64,000 nucleotides of DNA from the NCBI RefSeq assembly GCF_002804005.1, contig NZ_CP024965.1:434001-498000 (forward strand), written 5' to 3'. Shown piece after piece: positions 42,232 through 54,097 of this stretch. The translations under genes and the position numbers were made by a program. The stretch is from Williamsoniiplasma somnilux. GTDB lineage: Bacteria; Bacillota_I; Bacilli_A; Mycoplasmatales; Mycoplasmataceae. How positions within the stretch are numbered: position 1 is the stretch's first letter; every line of letters starts with the position of its first letter. Below the pieces are notes generated by a model. It did not search any database. It was given only the letters and a program-made list of their open reading frames with translations, and was not told where the DNA came from.

Positions 42232-43958
42232 ATTGTTTTAACGTTTAATTGTTCTAAAAGGGAATCATTAACAAAATCTGGAGCATTAGACATCGGATCA
42301 ATTCCAGATGAGTTTTTAGGAAAAGCAATCACATCTCTGATTGAATAAGCGCCAGTTAATAACATTCCTATACGATCTAAACCTAAGGCGAGACCCGAAT
42401 GGTATGGTGCTCCATATTTGTAAGCATTCATAAATCAATCAAAATTATTTACAATTTCTTCTTTAGATAATTCTATTGCATCAAACATGCGTTTTTGAAG
42501 ATCGAAATTAGTTATTCTTTGAGAACCTCCTCCAATTTCAAAACCGTTCATTACAAGATCGTACGAATTAGCTAAAGCTTGCTCTTTATTGGTATCAAAA
42601 TCTTTTAATGATTCTTGTTTAGGCATTGTAAATGGGTGGTGTGCTGCAACAAAACGATTATCATCTTCACTTCATTCGAATAAAGGAAAATCAACCACTC
42701 ACAACAATTTAAAATCGGTAACGTTAGCTAAATTAAAAATTTTAGCTAAATTAATTCTGATTGCACCCATTGCTTGAGAAATGGTTTTATATTTGTCTCC
42801 ATTGACAAATAAAGTTCCCTTATCTTTAATATTGAAAATAGTAAGTAATTCTTTTTTTTCTTTTTCGTTCAATTGTGAAGCAATCGAACCTGATCAAGTA
42901 TCGTTTTCAAATTTAGCAAATCCAATTGATTTTAAATGATTTTGCTTAGCTGTTTCTTCGATTTCAAGAATTTGCTTTTTAGTTAATATTTCATCAATCA
43001 TAACTCCTCTAATTGAAAGATTTTGCTTAACTAAAGGTTTTAGCATTTTGATTTCTGTATTAGCAAAAACTTCATTAAGATCTTTGATTAGTAAATCATA
43101 TCTTAAATCTGGTTTATCAACTCCATAATTTGCAATTGCTTCTTTGTAAGGAAGTCTTATTAACGGTTCAATAATATCAACATTTTTTAAATCTTTAAGA
43201 ATTTTTTTGATTAAATTTTCGATAATTTCCATGACATCTTCATTGGTTGCAAACGACATTTCCATATCTAACTGTGTAAATTCTGGTTGACGATCAATTC
43301 TTAAATCTTCATCTCTAAAACATCTAACAATTTGAAAATATCTGTCTATTCCCGAAATCATTAATAGTTGTTTAAAAAGCTGCGGAGATTGTGGTAAAGC
43401 ATAAAACTTATTTTTGTTAGTTCTTGAGGGTACTAAAAAGTCTCTAGCTCCTTCGGGTGTTGATTTTCCTAAAATTGGTGTTTCAACTTCCACAAATTTT
43501 TGGTCTTCTAAGTATCTACGAATAATTGAATTCATTTTTGATCTTATTAAAAGATTGTTTGTCATTTCAGGTCTTCGTAAATCTAAATAACGATATGATA
43601 GACGAGTATCTTCTAATGTATCTATTTTGTCTTCAATTTGAAAAGGTGTCAATTCTGATTTATTAATTACCAAAATATTTTCAACTTGAATTTCAATTTC
43701 ACCTGTAGTTAATTCTAAATTTTTAGATTTCCTTTCAACCACTATACCTATAACTTCAACAACAAATTCTGTTTTAATGTCATTTAATATTGAGGTTTCT
43801 TTATCTGAAGCTATAATTTGTGTAATTCCATAACGATCTCTTAAATCAATAAAAGTCATTGCTCCCATCTTTCTAATTTTTTTAACTCATCCTTGCAATA
43901 AAACTTTTTGCCCAATGTTGGAAATATTTAATTCTCCACATGTATGTGTTCTTTTCAT
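42225..43958 (-). CDS. aspS: Aspartyl-tRNA synthetase
   Basis: A class IIb synthetase of 577 aa. N-terminal OB anticodon-binding domain (VLLQGWVKKIRKMGAMTFID), motif 2 FRDEDLRIDRQPEFTQLD, the bacterial GAD insert region, and motif 3 GLALGLDRIGML. SPQLFKQLLM is the family segment before motif 2. The start MKRTHTCGELN, preceded by AAGGGG, is the normal N-terminus. The ORF is cut by six TGA Trp. It follows hisS by 13 nt, the usual hisS-aspS order. Confidence 0.97.
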
Positions 43959-43971
43959 GTTAGCCCCTTTC

Positions 43972-45231
43972 CTATTTATTTTTTTGAATTATTTCAAAAA
44001 TATCTTTTACATCAACCATAATTTGTTCACCGTTTTTTTGGTTTTTTAATGTAACTTTTTGAGTTGTGAATTCTTCATCGCCAAAAATAATAATTCATTT
44101 TGCATCTAACTTTTCTGCTTGTTTAAAAGCTGATTTAAAACTTCTATTCATCAAATCTGTATCAACTATAACATTTTGTTCTCTTAATGTTCTTAAAACT
44201 TTATAATTTAATTCCATTCCTTTTTCAGACAATGCAATTGTGTATAAATCTAAGCCTTTATTTGTTTTTAAGTCCTTTTTCAAATTTTTTAAAATAATCA
44301 AAATTCTTTCTATACCTAAAGCAAAACCTGCAGCCGGCATATTTGGTCCACCTAATTCTGATACTAAGTTATTGTATCTTCCTCCGGCAATAATGGTATC
44401 TTGAGAACCTAAAATTTCTGAATTATATTTAACTTCAAATATTAAACCAGTATAGTAATCTAAACCTCTAACTAATTTACTACTAATTTTTACATTAATT
44501 TCTGATTCTTTTAACTTTTGGACGATTTTTGAAAAATAAAGTTCATCTTCTGAGTTTAAATATTTTTGCATATTAGGTGCATCTAAAAATTTGATACCAT
44601 CAATTTTGCAATCTAAAACCCTTAAAGGATTTAACGATAATCTTTGAGTACAATCATTACATAAATTTTTAAAAGTTTCTAAATATTTTTTTAAATCCGA
44701 AATATATTTTTCTCTTCTAATTCCTGTAACCAAAAAATTTAAATCAATTTGAATGTTTTTTTCTATACCTATTTTTTTTGTAATCGCATATGCAAAATTT
44801 ATTAATTCTAAGTCTTGCTCAATATTGTTTGGGCCAAATACTTCAACTCCAAATTGATTAAATTGTCTATTTCTTCCAACTTGTGGTCTTTCATATCTAA
44901 ACATTGGTCCGATATAAAAAGTTTTAAATGGTATAAATTCAGGAGCATACAATTTGTTTTCAATCAATGCTCTAACTACTGGCGCTGTTCCTTCTGGTCT
45001 TAAAACAAATTGACGATTTTTTTTATCTACAAATTCATACATTTCTTTAGAAACAACATCACTAGTTGTTCCAACTGAACGAACAAATAATTCTTTAGCC
45101 TCAAAAATAGGGGTTCTAATTTCTTGAAAATTATAGTTTTTAGCAATTGTTTTTAAAATTGTTTCCAATTCAATTATTTCATTTATTTCATTTAAAAAAA
45201 GATCTTGTGTTCCACGAGGTTTTTGAATCAT
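43972..45231 (-). CDS. hisS: Histidyl-tRNA synthetase
   Basis: A 419-aa class II synthetase. Motif 1 and following: FVRSVGTTSDVVSKEMYEF; motif 2 FRYERPQVGRNRQF; the His-binding loops VRGLDYYTGLIFE and GGRYNNLVSELGG; motif 3 AAGFALGIERIL. The C-terminal anticodon-binding domain is complete and ends DIFEIIQKNK. The start MIQKPRGTQDLF is the classic HisRS N-terminus, with AAGAAG upstream. Confidence 0.97.
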
Positions 45232-45256
45232 TTATTTCACTTCTTTCATCTATAAA

Positions 45257-45262
45257 ATTATA
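45257..45262 (-). promoter_or_regulatory. -10 element (TATAAT) for hisS-aspS
   Basis: Minus-strand TATAAT about 26 nt before the hisS ATG, with no recognisable -35 box. Confidence 0.45.
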
Positions 45263-45308
45263 ACTTATATTAGTCGCATTATCGAAATTCTCTTTTGCAA
45301 AAATAAAG

Positions 45309-45345
45309 TAAAACAACATACAAGTTAACAAATTGTATGTTGTTT
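45309..45345 (-). terminator. Terminator downstream of the relA/rhodanese remnant
   Basis: 14-bp stem AAAACAACATACAA (45309-45322) / TTGTATGTTGTTTT (45332-45345) with a 9-nt loop. It separates the relA unit from the hisS promoter. Confidence 0.85.
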
Positions 45346-45348
45346 TAA

Positions 45349-45653
45349 AAAAGAAAGTTATTTTATTGTACGGTAAATATTGTACTCACCTTCAATGTTT
45401 AATTAATTCACTTACATCAAATTTTTGAAATTCTAGTTATGATAATAAGTTGTGAACCCTTCTACCACTAGCACAATATAACAAAAATTTTTTATTAACT
45501 ATTAAAACTAAGGTTTTCATTTATTTGTGAAAACGGAAGCAATTTAGCTTCAGAAACATAGGCTAGATCTGTTTCAATATTTTCTCTAATATCAACTGGC
45601 TCATAACCTTTATAAAGATAGAACTTATATTCGTTTCATGCTATACTAGTCAT
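45349..45653 (-). pseudogene. Broken rhodanese-domain (sulfurtransferase) gene
   Basis: A 52-codon ORF (45495-45653, MTSIAWNEYKFYLYKGYEP) encodes VDIREN...DLAYVSEAKLLPFSQINE, the first half of a rhodanese fold (vDVRe..E...hi.gA..iP.s.l). It stops, and in another frame the text goes on with KFLLYCASGRRVHNL, the rhodanese active-site loop with its Cys, then an in-frame TAA (45437-45439) and LEFQKFDVSELIKHWRWVQ, the C-terminal helix region. So one frameshift and one nonsense mutation break the gene. The ATG overlaps the relA stop (ATGACTAG), which implies it was the last gene of the relA operon. Confidence 0.7.
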
Positions 45654-47955
45654 TTTTTTTGTTTTCTTTCTTAATATCTCTAACAACATCAACAACAGCA
45701 GGCACTGATTTTAAAGCAGAAATTATCATTGATAATTGATCACTGTTTCTAACTTTAATCTTCATTGTCCCTGTAGCTAATAATGATTTTTGGTCAGCTT
45801 TAACATTTGCTGATATTGTTGAAGCTTTTAAACCAATTAGCACCTTTGTAACATCATAAAGAAGATTTGGTCTATCAGTTGCATAATATTTAATTGTTGT
45901 TTGGTAATCATGTGTTTCTGCAACATTAGGATTTCAATTTACAACAACCAATCTTTGCGCCAAATCACCACTAACATTAATACATTCTGACAAATGAACT
46001 TTAATCCCATTACCTTTAGAAACATATCCAACAATTGACTCATAAGGGATAGGAGCACAACAACTTGAAAGTTGTGTTTTCAAATTAGCGATTCCGTCAA
46101 CTAAAACATCATTTTTAAAATCTAAAATTTGTATTTTTTCACTTTTAATCGCTTCTCTTGCTGCGTCATCTTTACTAAAATCATGATCAATATAAATTAA
46201 ATCAATTGCTTTTTCAATTGAATATTCACCTTTATAAACAGCATACAAAAAATCATCTTCACTATTAAATGATATTTTTTTAAGTGATTCAAGAATTTCT
46301 GCGGATGTTTTTCGTTTTCAACGCAAATCTTTTTGGTTAATTGCTGAATTAATGGCATTTTTAGTTTTTTCAACATAAACTTTAATTTCGTCTTTACGAT
46401 CTTTAATATTTGTTTCATTAATCATTGAAGTTAAATATTTTTTGATTCTATTTCTAGCATTGCTTGTGACAACAATTTTCAACCATTCATGAGTCGGCTT
46501 TTGTTTAGAAGAAGTTTTAACTTCAACAATTTGTCCTGATTTTAAAACAGTATTAATAGGAGAATAAACTCCATTAATTTTAGCTCCAGTTGTATGTTCT
46601 CCAACTTCTGTATGAATTCTATACGCAAAATCCAAAACAGTTGAACCGAATGGTAAAGTTACCACTTTTTTATTTGGAGTCATAACATAAATTGAAGAAG
46701 TAAAAATATCTTCTTTTAAAACATCTTCAATTTTTTCTTTTTTTTCTGTTGAATCATCTGAAATTGTGGCTGATTCTTGATCCAAAGAAATAATACGATC
46801 AAATAAATCTATTTGTTCATCGATTTCTTTTTGTTTTTTATTAATATCAACAGATTCACCTTCTTTATATGCTCAGTGTGCTGCTGCTCCGGTTTCTGCT
46901 ACTTTATCCATTTTTTCAGTTCTGATTTGAACTTCGAATATTTCTCCTTTCACATCAGCTAAAGTTGTGTGTAATGATTGATAAACGTTATTTTTAGGTG
47001 TTGCTATATAATCTTTGAATCTACTTGTCACGGGCGTATAAAATTGATGTAGGTAACCTAAAACTTTGTAACAATCATCTGCAGAGTTAACAATAATTCT
47101 AATAGCTAATAAATCTGTAATTTCATCAAATGATTTACCAATTTGGTTCATTTTTCGATATATTGAATAAATTGTTTTTGGTCTTCCGAAAATATCAATT
47201 ATTTTAATATGCTTTTCAACTCTTAAGAATCTTTCGATATCTTTGATTATAGAGTTTATTGAAGATATTCTTTTTTCTGAGTTAGTTTCTACCAATTTTT
47301 CAATTTTTTTGTATTCTTCAGGATTTAAAACTTCAAATGATAAATCTTCAAGAATCGATTTAACTTGTTTCATTCCTAATCTATGGGCAATTGCTGTGTA
47401 AGTCTCTAAAGTTTCTTTAGCAATGATTTGTTGTTTTTGTTCGTTCAAATTTTTTATTGTCAGCATGTTGTGCATACGATCTGCTAATTTGATTATAATT
47501 ACTCTAATATCAACAGCCATCGATAGATAAATTTTTCTTAAGTATTCAGCTTTTTGTTGTTCACGATTTTCTTTGGCAAAATAAGAAACCTTAGTTACAG
47601 CTTCAACAAGATTAGCAACTTCTTCGCCAAAAACATCTTTAAGTTCTGCATACGTTATTGCTGTGTCTTCTAAAATATCATGTAGCAAACCAGCAATAAT
47701 AGTTTTGGGTCCCAATTTTAATTGCGCTAAATAATAAGCAGTTGACAAAGGGTGACAAATATATGGATCATTATTTTTTCTAAGTTGTCCTTCATGCTGG
47801 TTTTTTGCAAATTCAAATGCCTCATAAATTGATCGTAGTTCTTTTTTGGAATAAATATAAGTTTTTAATTCCTTTTCCAATGGAGCATAATCATCAATTT
47901 GAACAACATTTAATAATTTTCTTGATGTAATTTCTTTTTTTCTGTTTAGTATCAT
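45646..47955 (-). CDS. relA: Bifunctional (p)ppGpp synthetase/hydrolase RelA/SpoT
   Basis: A 769-aa long RSH protein. HD hydrolase domain: NDPYICHPLSTAYYLAQL, LLHDILEDT and LADRMHNM, all ligands intact. Synthetase domain: FGRPKTIYSIYRKM, EITDLLAIRIIV and YQSLHTTL with EVQIRTEKM. Then TGS (FTSSIYVMTPNKKVVTLPFG), helical and zinc-finger-like (SSCCAPIPYESIVGY) regions and a C-terminal ACT domain. Both activities are therefore likely, controlling the stringent alarmone. It lies between apt and the broken rhodanese gene. One-letter text is interrupted by TGA Trp. Confidence 0.96.
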
Positions 47956-47998
47956 AAATCAGCCTCTTATGCTAATTATTATACAATAGATAATAAAA

Positions 47999-48021
47999 AA
48001 CGACGATTATACATCGTCGTT
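47999..48021 (-). terminator. Terminator after apt
   Basis: 9-bp stem AACGACGAT (47999-48007) / ATCGTCGTT (48013-48021), loop TATAC, with minus-strand TTTTTTATTATC after it. It separates apt from relA, perhaps incompletely. Confidence 0.85.
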
Positions 48022-48028
48022 AAATATT

Positions 48029-48541
48029 CTAATATTCAATTAATTTTTGAACACGATATTTGGATAATAAACTTTTATCATGTAAATCTGTTAAATCTGC
48101 TAAAAAAGAAATTCCACTAACTTGTCCTTGTTGTTGATTTACCAAATCAATAATAGCTTCAATTGTTCCACCAGTGGCTAAGATGTCGTCGATAATTACA
48201 ACTTTGTCTCCTGGTTGAATATCCCCAACATGCATTTGTTGATGGTTTGTTCCGTATTCTAATGTATATTCGATATCTAAAACTTTTCTTGGTAATTTAC
48301 CTGGTTTGCGTACCAAAACAAATCTAGTTTTGGTATTAAAAGCAACAGCTGATGCTAAAAGAAATCCTCTTGCTTCTGGAGCTACAACAACATTAGCTTT
48401 ACTTTCTTTAACAAAAATAGAAATTTGCTCAATTACGTATTGAAAAGCTTCGACATTATTTAGCAACGGGGTGATATCTTTAAAGTTAACGCCTTTGTTA
48501 GGGAAATCTTTAACATCATAAATAAAATCTTTTAAATTCAT
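48029..48541 (-). CDS. apt: Adenine phosphoribosyltransferase
   Basis: Salvages adenine to AMP with PRPP, important in organisms lacking de novo purine synthesis. 170 aa; starts MNLKDFIYDVKDFPNKGVNFKDI, with the APT hallmark VVAPEARGFLLASAVA, KPGKLPRK and PRPP loop VVIIDDILATGGT. GAGGT precedes the ATG. It follows secDF by 9 nt, and relA follows it, as in many Firmicutes (secDF-apt-relA). Confidence 0.96.
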   Translation of the reverse strand: MNLKDFIYDVKDFPNKGVNFKDITPLLNNVEAFQYVIEQISIFVKESKANVVVAPEARGFLLASAVAFNTKTRFVLVRKPGKLPRKVLDIEYTLEYGTNHQQMHVGDIQPGDKVVIIDDILATGGTIEAIIDLVNQQQGQVSGISFLADLTDLHDKSLLSKYRVQKLIEY

Positions 48542-48550
48542 CTTAACCTC

Positions 48551-51500
48551 TTAATCATTTATGTTTTCTATAATTTGTTCTTCTCCCGAAACTTTTAGTT
48601 GGGCAATATATTTTTTAAATCCGTATTTTGCTCGAATTCTTTTTTGTTCTAGAACTAATCAAAGCGGTAACATAATTGTTAAAACTGCAATTGAAGCAAC
48701 AATAATTCCGATTGTTAACGACAGACCCATACCTATAATTGTTGGCATTGTGATTACCGCAACAATACTAATAGACAAGTACAATAAACCAATAGTTAAT
48801 GATCTTACTATTCCGAATTTAAATATTTGGGCAAAAATTTCTTTTAAAAAATTATTTTGACTAGCTTCAATTTTAATTTCTTTGTTAATTTTTGACTTAA
48901 ATACTTTCAATTCTTCTTTTAACATTTGTTTTTGATGTTTAAAGTCTTGAATAATAATTCTTTTTTCTACTTTCAATTCTTTTGGAAGTTTACTAAATAA
49001 TTTTTTAAAATTCATTTCTAATTGTTTCTTAAATTTCGAAATCTTCTTTTTAGTTGAACTTTGAATTTTTTCTTTTTTTACAAATTTAGATAACTGCTCT
49101 TTTTTGATTTTTTTCAATTCTAAAATTCTATTTTTAATGTCCTTTTGTTTGTTTTTGATTTTAAACGTTAATTCAATTTCTTGTTTAAAGTAATTATGCA
49201 ATGATTTTTCATCTTTAGAATCAATAATTTTTTTACCTTTTCCTAATATTAATATTCCTAGTAGAATTACAAAACTAATAATTGTAACAATCGCCGGTAA
49301 AATTTCAATAGAGAAAGGAACTCTTAATGTAATTATTACTGCAGCTGTCGCTACTACTGCAATAGTCAATCCTAAAGCTAAGGCTACAAAGTATGTTCAT
49401 TTAAATCTAATAATCATGTAAGCCAACAATGCTAAAAGAACAATTGCAAATGTTACAACTATTTGAATCATTTGTTTATAAGTTGTATATGGTTTAGTTT
49501 CTAATACCAAAACACCTTCAGTTGGTGTTGGTTCTACTGGAGTAATTTCAGAAATGTTTTCATTAGCAATTTTTTGAACCGCAATTCTAAAAATATTACT
49601 TTGTTTAATTATGTTAGAAGTTGTAAATATTGAAATTCAACCTGTTTCCGAAATAGGAATATTGGTGTTGGTTGAATAATCTATTCCGTATGTAACTTTA
49701 ACATCATCTAAAGATATTCCATTTGCTTTTGAGAAAAATAATCCTAATTTGTCATTTGCAAAAATATATTCGTAATAACCCGCAACAGTAGCTGCTTGTC
49801 ATTCTTTTTTAGCAATTGTGTTTTCTGCTATTTCACCATTAATTTCATATTTTTCTTTAATTCTAATCTCTGTATTATCTTTAATAGATTTTAATTGAGA
49901 ATTTATTTCGTAGTCATCACGACTATCTAAATCAAATGACCTAGTTATATAAGAACCGTATATATAAATGTTAGATCCTTTTCCAAAATTAGAAGAATAA
50001 TTAAATCCAAATAATAAAGATAAAATTATTGACACAAGTAAAAGAATGCCAGTTACAATAGTTGTTATAATTCCAGCTTTATTAACTTTTTTTTCTAAAA
50101 AATTTACCTTACTTATTTGATTTACACTAATATCTTGGCTATTTTCTAATTGTGAATTTTGTGAGGACTTTATATAAGATTTTTTTCAACTTATAAAAGG
50201 AAGAATCATTAATAAAATAAACTTATTTTTTGAAGAAGAAGCCTTTTGATAACTTCTTTCAATTTTATTTGTTTTTTTAATTCATTTAAGTTTGTGTTTT
50301 TCAATTTTATTTGTTATTTTAATCTTTTTCTTTTCAATAATATTCTTTTGTTTTGTTTCTAATTTTTTAATTAAATCTTCATTTTTTTTAATTTTAATTA
50401 ATTGTTTAGAAGTTAACTTATCTTTTTGTGACAATTTATTATTTTTTTCTTTATTAGATTCAATTAAATATTGAATAAAGAATGAACCTTCATTTTTAAA
50501 TGAAGTGTCAATCGGCAATAATCATTCGTATTTTTTGAATATGTTTGTTCTAACAAGCACAAACATTAAAATTCTGAAGAAGATAACCGCAAAGACAAGA
50601 ACGCAAATAAGACCAAGAGTAGCGATTGTTGCAAAATTTCTCAATCCTTCAGTTCCTATTCAAAATAAAACTATGTTAGGAATTATTGTAGCAATGATCA
50701 TATCAACTGCAATTCCTAAGGTTTCTTTACTTCCTATTTTGAAAGAAGACAAAATAGGTCTTTTTTCTATATAAATATTATTTTTTAAAGACTCAAAGAA
50801 CACTACTGCTATATCTATTGTAATACCTATAACAATCATCAGCAAAGGAATAAATTCAGGTCCTAAAGTGATATTGAACAAGGTAAACATGAACAACACG
50901 GCACTTCCAATAGCTAAAGCCACGATAAGAGTGAAAAGCCCTAATAATCTATAGAAAAACAACATGAATATCATCATCGCTAATACAATAATAATTAAAA
51001 AGATAATTGAAGCGATTAATAAAGCTTTTGTTAATGTTGGTTCAACAGAACTTATTGATGAAACTTTAAAAGACAAACCTTCAGCATTAGCAGCTATTTG
51101 AGCTCTAATTGTTTTTGCAAAAGTATAATTTGGAGTTTCAATAAAAAATTTCTTACCATTTGGATCAATATAATTTTTTGGTTTGGCTTCTGTTGCTTCT
51201 ATTTTTCGTGTAGAACCACTAAAAATAAAGTTATATTTAAAAATATCTTTATCAAAGTTAGATGACGAAATTATACCATTTTTAATTTCTAAAGATTTAG
51301 TGAAAATTGTATCAACTAAAGTTGCAAAAACTTTATCAACTCTTCCAATTTCAATAGTTGGGTCTTTTTTAGAAATCAAGGATTTTGAATACTTACCAGG
51401 AACCGCGCCTTCAGTTGATTTGTTGGAAAAATCAGCAGCAACTGAATTAGAATCGTAAACATATTTGGAAATTTGGTTCGCAAATTTAAAACTGTGGTCA

Positions 51501-52513
51501 GGATTATTTTCTGGATTTAAAAATTTTCCAAGCCCCTCACTTGTTCTTATGTCAACTAATCCATCTTTACTATTTCTAGTTTCATCAATAACAGCGTCAA
51601 TAAAGTCTTTATCAACTATTGATCCGGATTTTTCTACTCAATAACCAGCAGCATTTCTATAGTAAAAAGTTCCAAAGAAAAAATCATTTAAAATATTTTT
51701 AGTATCTTTATTGTCTGAATTAAGGTCATTTAAGTAATTTTCAATAGGTTTAATAACTCCATCGACATAATTTTCGTAAAATTTATCTTTGTTATCATTA
51801 TTGGATAGTAAAAAATAAGATCTAAAATTACTAAACAAACCGTCGACATTAGCAATTAAGTCAAAAGTTGGTGTTTTATTGGATTCATTACCTTCTGTTT
51901 CAGAACTTTCACTAGCAATAATTTTTTCTCAATTACCTTCAGGTAATTCAAAAGAAATATATGGTTTGTTAGATTCTCCAACTTTAACAGATTCTGTTTG
52001 AACTTGTCCAAATACAGAAGATAAACCTTTTTTACCTTCTTCTACATTTGTAATCCCGATTTTAGACATTAATGTTTGATCAAACATTATATCTTTGTGA
52101 GTATCCTGAGTTAAAGCAAATAAACCTCCAGCTGACTCAATTTCGTTTTTGAAAATTTCTTTGTTATTACTATAAAAATTTTCTGGAGCAGAAACTAATA
52201 ATCTTGATTTACCCGAAATTTTAACATCAACAGAACCATCAGAAAAAGGTGATAATTTTGACTGTAAAATTTCAGCCGCCTTATCAGCATTACCATTTGG
52301 TAAAACAGTTGATTCATCAGTTTTTTTTGTATCGTAAACATCAACAAGTGCTTGAAATTTTCGTTGATATTGCGGACCTAGCTTTAAATTAGATTGAGAA
52401 GAAGATATAGAAAAACCTATGCTTAAAACTAAAGCCACGATCATTAAGAATATAATTGAAATTCTAACTATACTTTTTGGCCGAAATTTATGTTTTTTAT
52501 TTTGGTTTTTCAT
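48551..52513 (-). CDS. secDF: SecDF protein-export fusion (1320 aa)
   Basis: Membrane component that helps SecYEG finish translocation with the proton motive force. The frame is open across 3.96 kb with about eight TGA Trp. First span residues 15-36, a large extracellular SecD domain (about 37-490), five spans with GPEFIPLLMIVIGITIDIAVVFFESLKN, the SecD TM4-5 region, then a SecF half starting near residue 800. Two Lys/Glu-rich cytoplasmic insertions stand out: residues about 665-760 (between the halves) and about 1085-1215 (within the SecF spans). They make it nearly twice the length of B. subtilis SecDF. GAAAGGGG precedes the ATG. Confidence 0.88.
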
Positions 52514-52608
52514 ACAAACGCCCCTTTCTATTCAAGATTATTAAACAAGTTAACAAAATTGAAATAAATCTTTAACTTATTTATAACAAATTTAAGTTCA
52601 AATAAAAA

Positions 52609-54087
52609 CTATTTCTTAATTTTGCTTTGCATACGTTTTCAAGTTTTATAAATGGCTTCTTTGTCAATTTTGTTCATCATTTTTTTGTCTGCAGACAATT
52701 TCAACTTAATTGATTCCATTCGTCTTTCATCTTTTAGCTCCGAAATGAAAGGTCCTTTTACTGCTCTAGTTTGAATAACATTAGCATTCATATCTAAATC
52801 TACGTTCATAACTCCTTTTTCAATTGATTTTCAATTCATTAAAGTGGTTGTTATTGTTAATACCTTTTTCTTTGTCATTTCTCTTCCGGAATGATGAATT
52901 TCTGTTTCGTGAATTAGAACATCATTTCTGTAACCTGAATCAAATAAAAACTTTTTAACTTCATCTGGTTTTGTTGTAGTTAACAATATTGTTCTTTTAA
53001 CATTTTTAGGATAACTAACATTAATTGCAACTCCTTGAACAATAACCAAGATAACAGAAGCAAACAAAGTCGGTCCAAAAATAAATTTAACTCTTAAAAT
53101 AGCGAGCATGCTTGATGAGTAACCAGAGAAATTTGGGTCTGTTGACAATAATCTTAAAACTTCTTGTCTTGAATTTTTTAATGCATCTGCTAGTGTTGTT
53201 GGTTGACTTTCGTTTCAAAGAGGTGATGATTTAAATCATTCATCAATACCATTTAAATTTAAAATTTCAGCATTTGTTGAACTATTTAATACTGAATATT
53301 TAAATGATTTATGAAAATCTTCAGGTACTAATAACATTGTGTTTGAAATTATTACTATGAACAAAATAACAAAATTCATATTACGATTAATTGTTCCGAT
53401 ATCTTTATTTTTTTTCTTAGCAAATCAAAGTGTTAAAAAATCAGTTCCTCCTGAAGAAGCACCAACTTTATAAGTTGTTGCTAAAGATCAACCTAACAAA
53501 GCTCCTCCAAAAAAGGCGAACACAAACAGCCAAATAGTTGTGTTTCATGAATCTTGCAATGAAGAAATTAATTGATAATCCAAAACAAAATGTCATTCAG
53601 TAGGATTTATAACTGGAAGTCTTGTGATGATTTGGTCAAAACCAATTGATAAAACCATATAAAGAAGTGTTGTTAAAGTGAATTTAACTCCTAACTTTAA
53701 ATAACCAAAAATAATTAACGGAATATTTAACAGGAAGTAGTAAACAAAATAGAAACTACCTTGTTGACTAGCATTATCTGGATAAGTTACAACCGATAAA
53801 AATCTTGCAAAAGAACCTAAACCGCCTGGAAATAGACCCGTTTTACCTGTAGAAGAAATAAAATAATCTATTGCTATAGTTGTTGCAAAGGCAGCTAAAC
53901 ACAATAATAAAAACTCATATCAAAAAGCTCTTTTAAAATAAGTTGTTCTCATTAAACTTATTTGTGCTTTAGAAATAAGCGTGTTGTGAATTTTTTCATA
54001 AAATTCCGAAGCTTTAATTTCAAAAACTTGTTGCTCACTAAGAGAAACAACTTTTGTTTTTTTCTTTGTCTTAACAGTTATTTTCAT
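52609..54087 (-). CDS. YitT/DUF2179-family membrane protein (492 aa)
   Basis: An N-terminal basic cytoplasmic part, about six spans (ATTIAIDYFISSTGKTGLFPGG, LGVKFTLTTLLYMVLSIGFDQII, GGALLGWSLATTYKVGASSGGTDFL), and a C-terminal DUF2179 ligand-binding-like domain (RTILLTTTKPDEVKKFLF, IHHSGREMTKKKVLTITTT). The GxSSGGTDFL segment is the YitT signature. Function not established in the family. The spans are interrupted by a long extracellular loop (about residues 260-335) not seen in typical YitT proteins of about 290 aa, which adds to the length. AGGAGA precedes the ATG. Confidence 0.85.
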
Positions 54088-54097
54088 TTAATTTCTC

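Noticed and set aside
45370-45480. T-box-like text upstream of hisS (GAAGGTGAGTACAA with a CAC and a terminator hairpin)
   Set aside because: It lacks the AGGGTGG core and stem I landmarks; the same bases read better as the broken rhodanese gene, and the hairpin is separated from hisS by its own promoter.
51183-51458. 91-aa plus-strand ORF inside secDF
   Set aside because: Antisense shadow of the SecD domain, no RBS.
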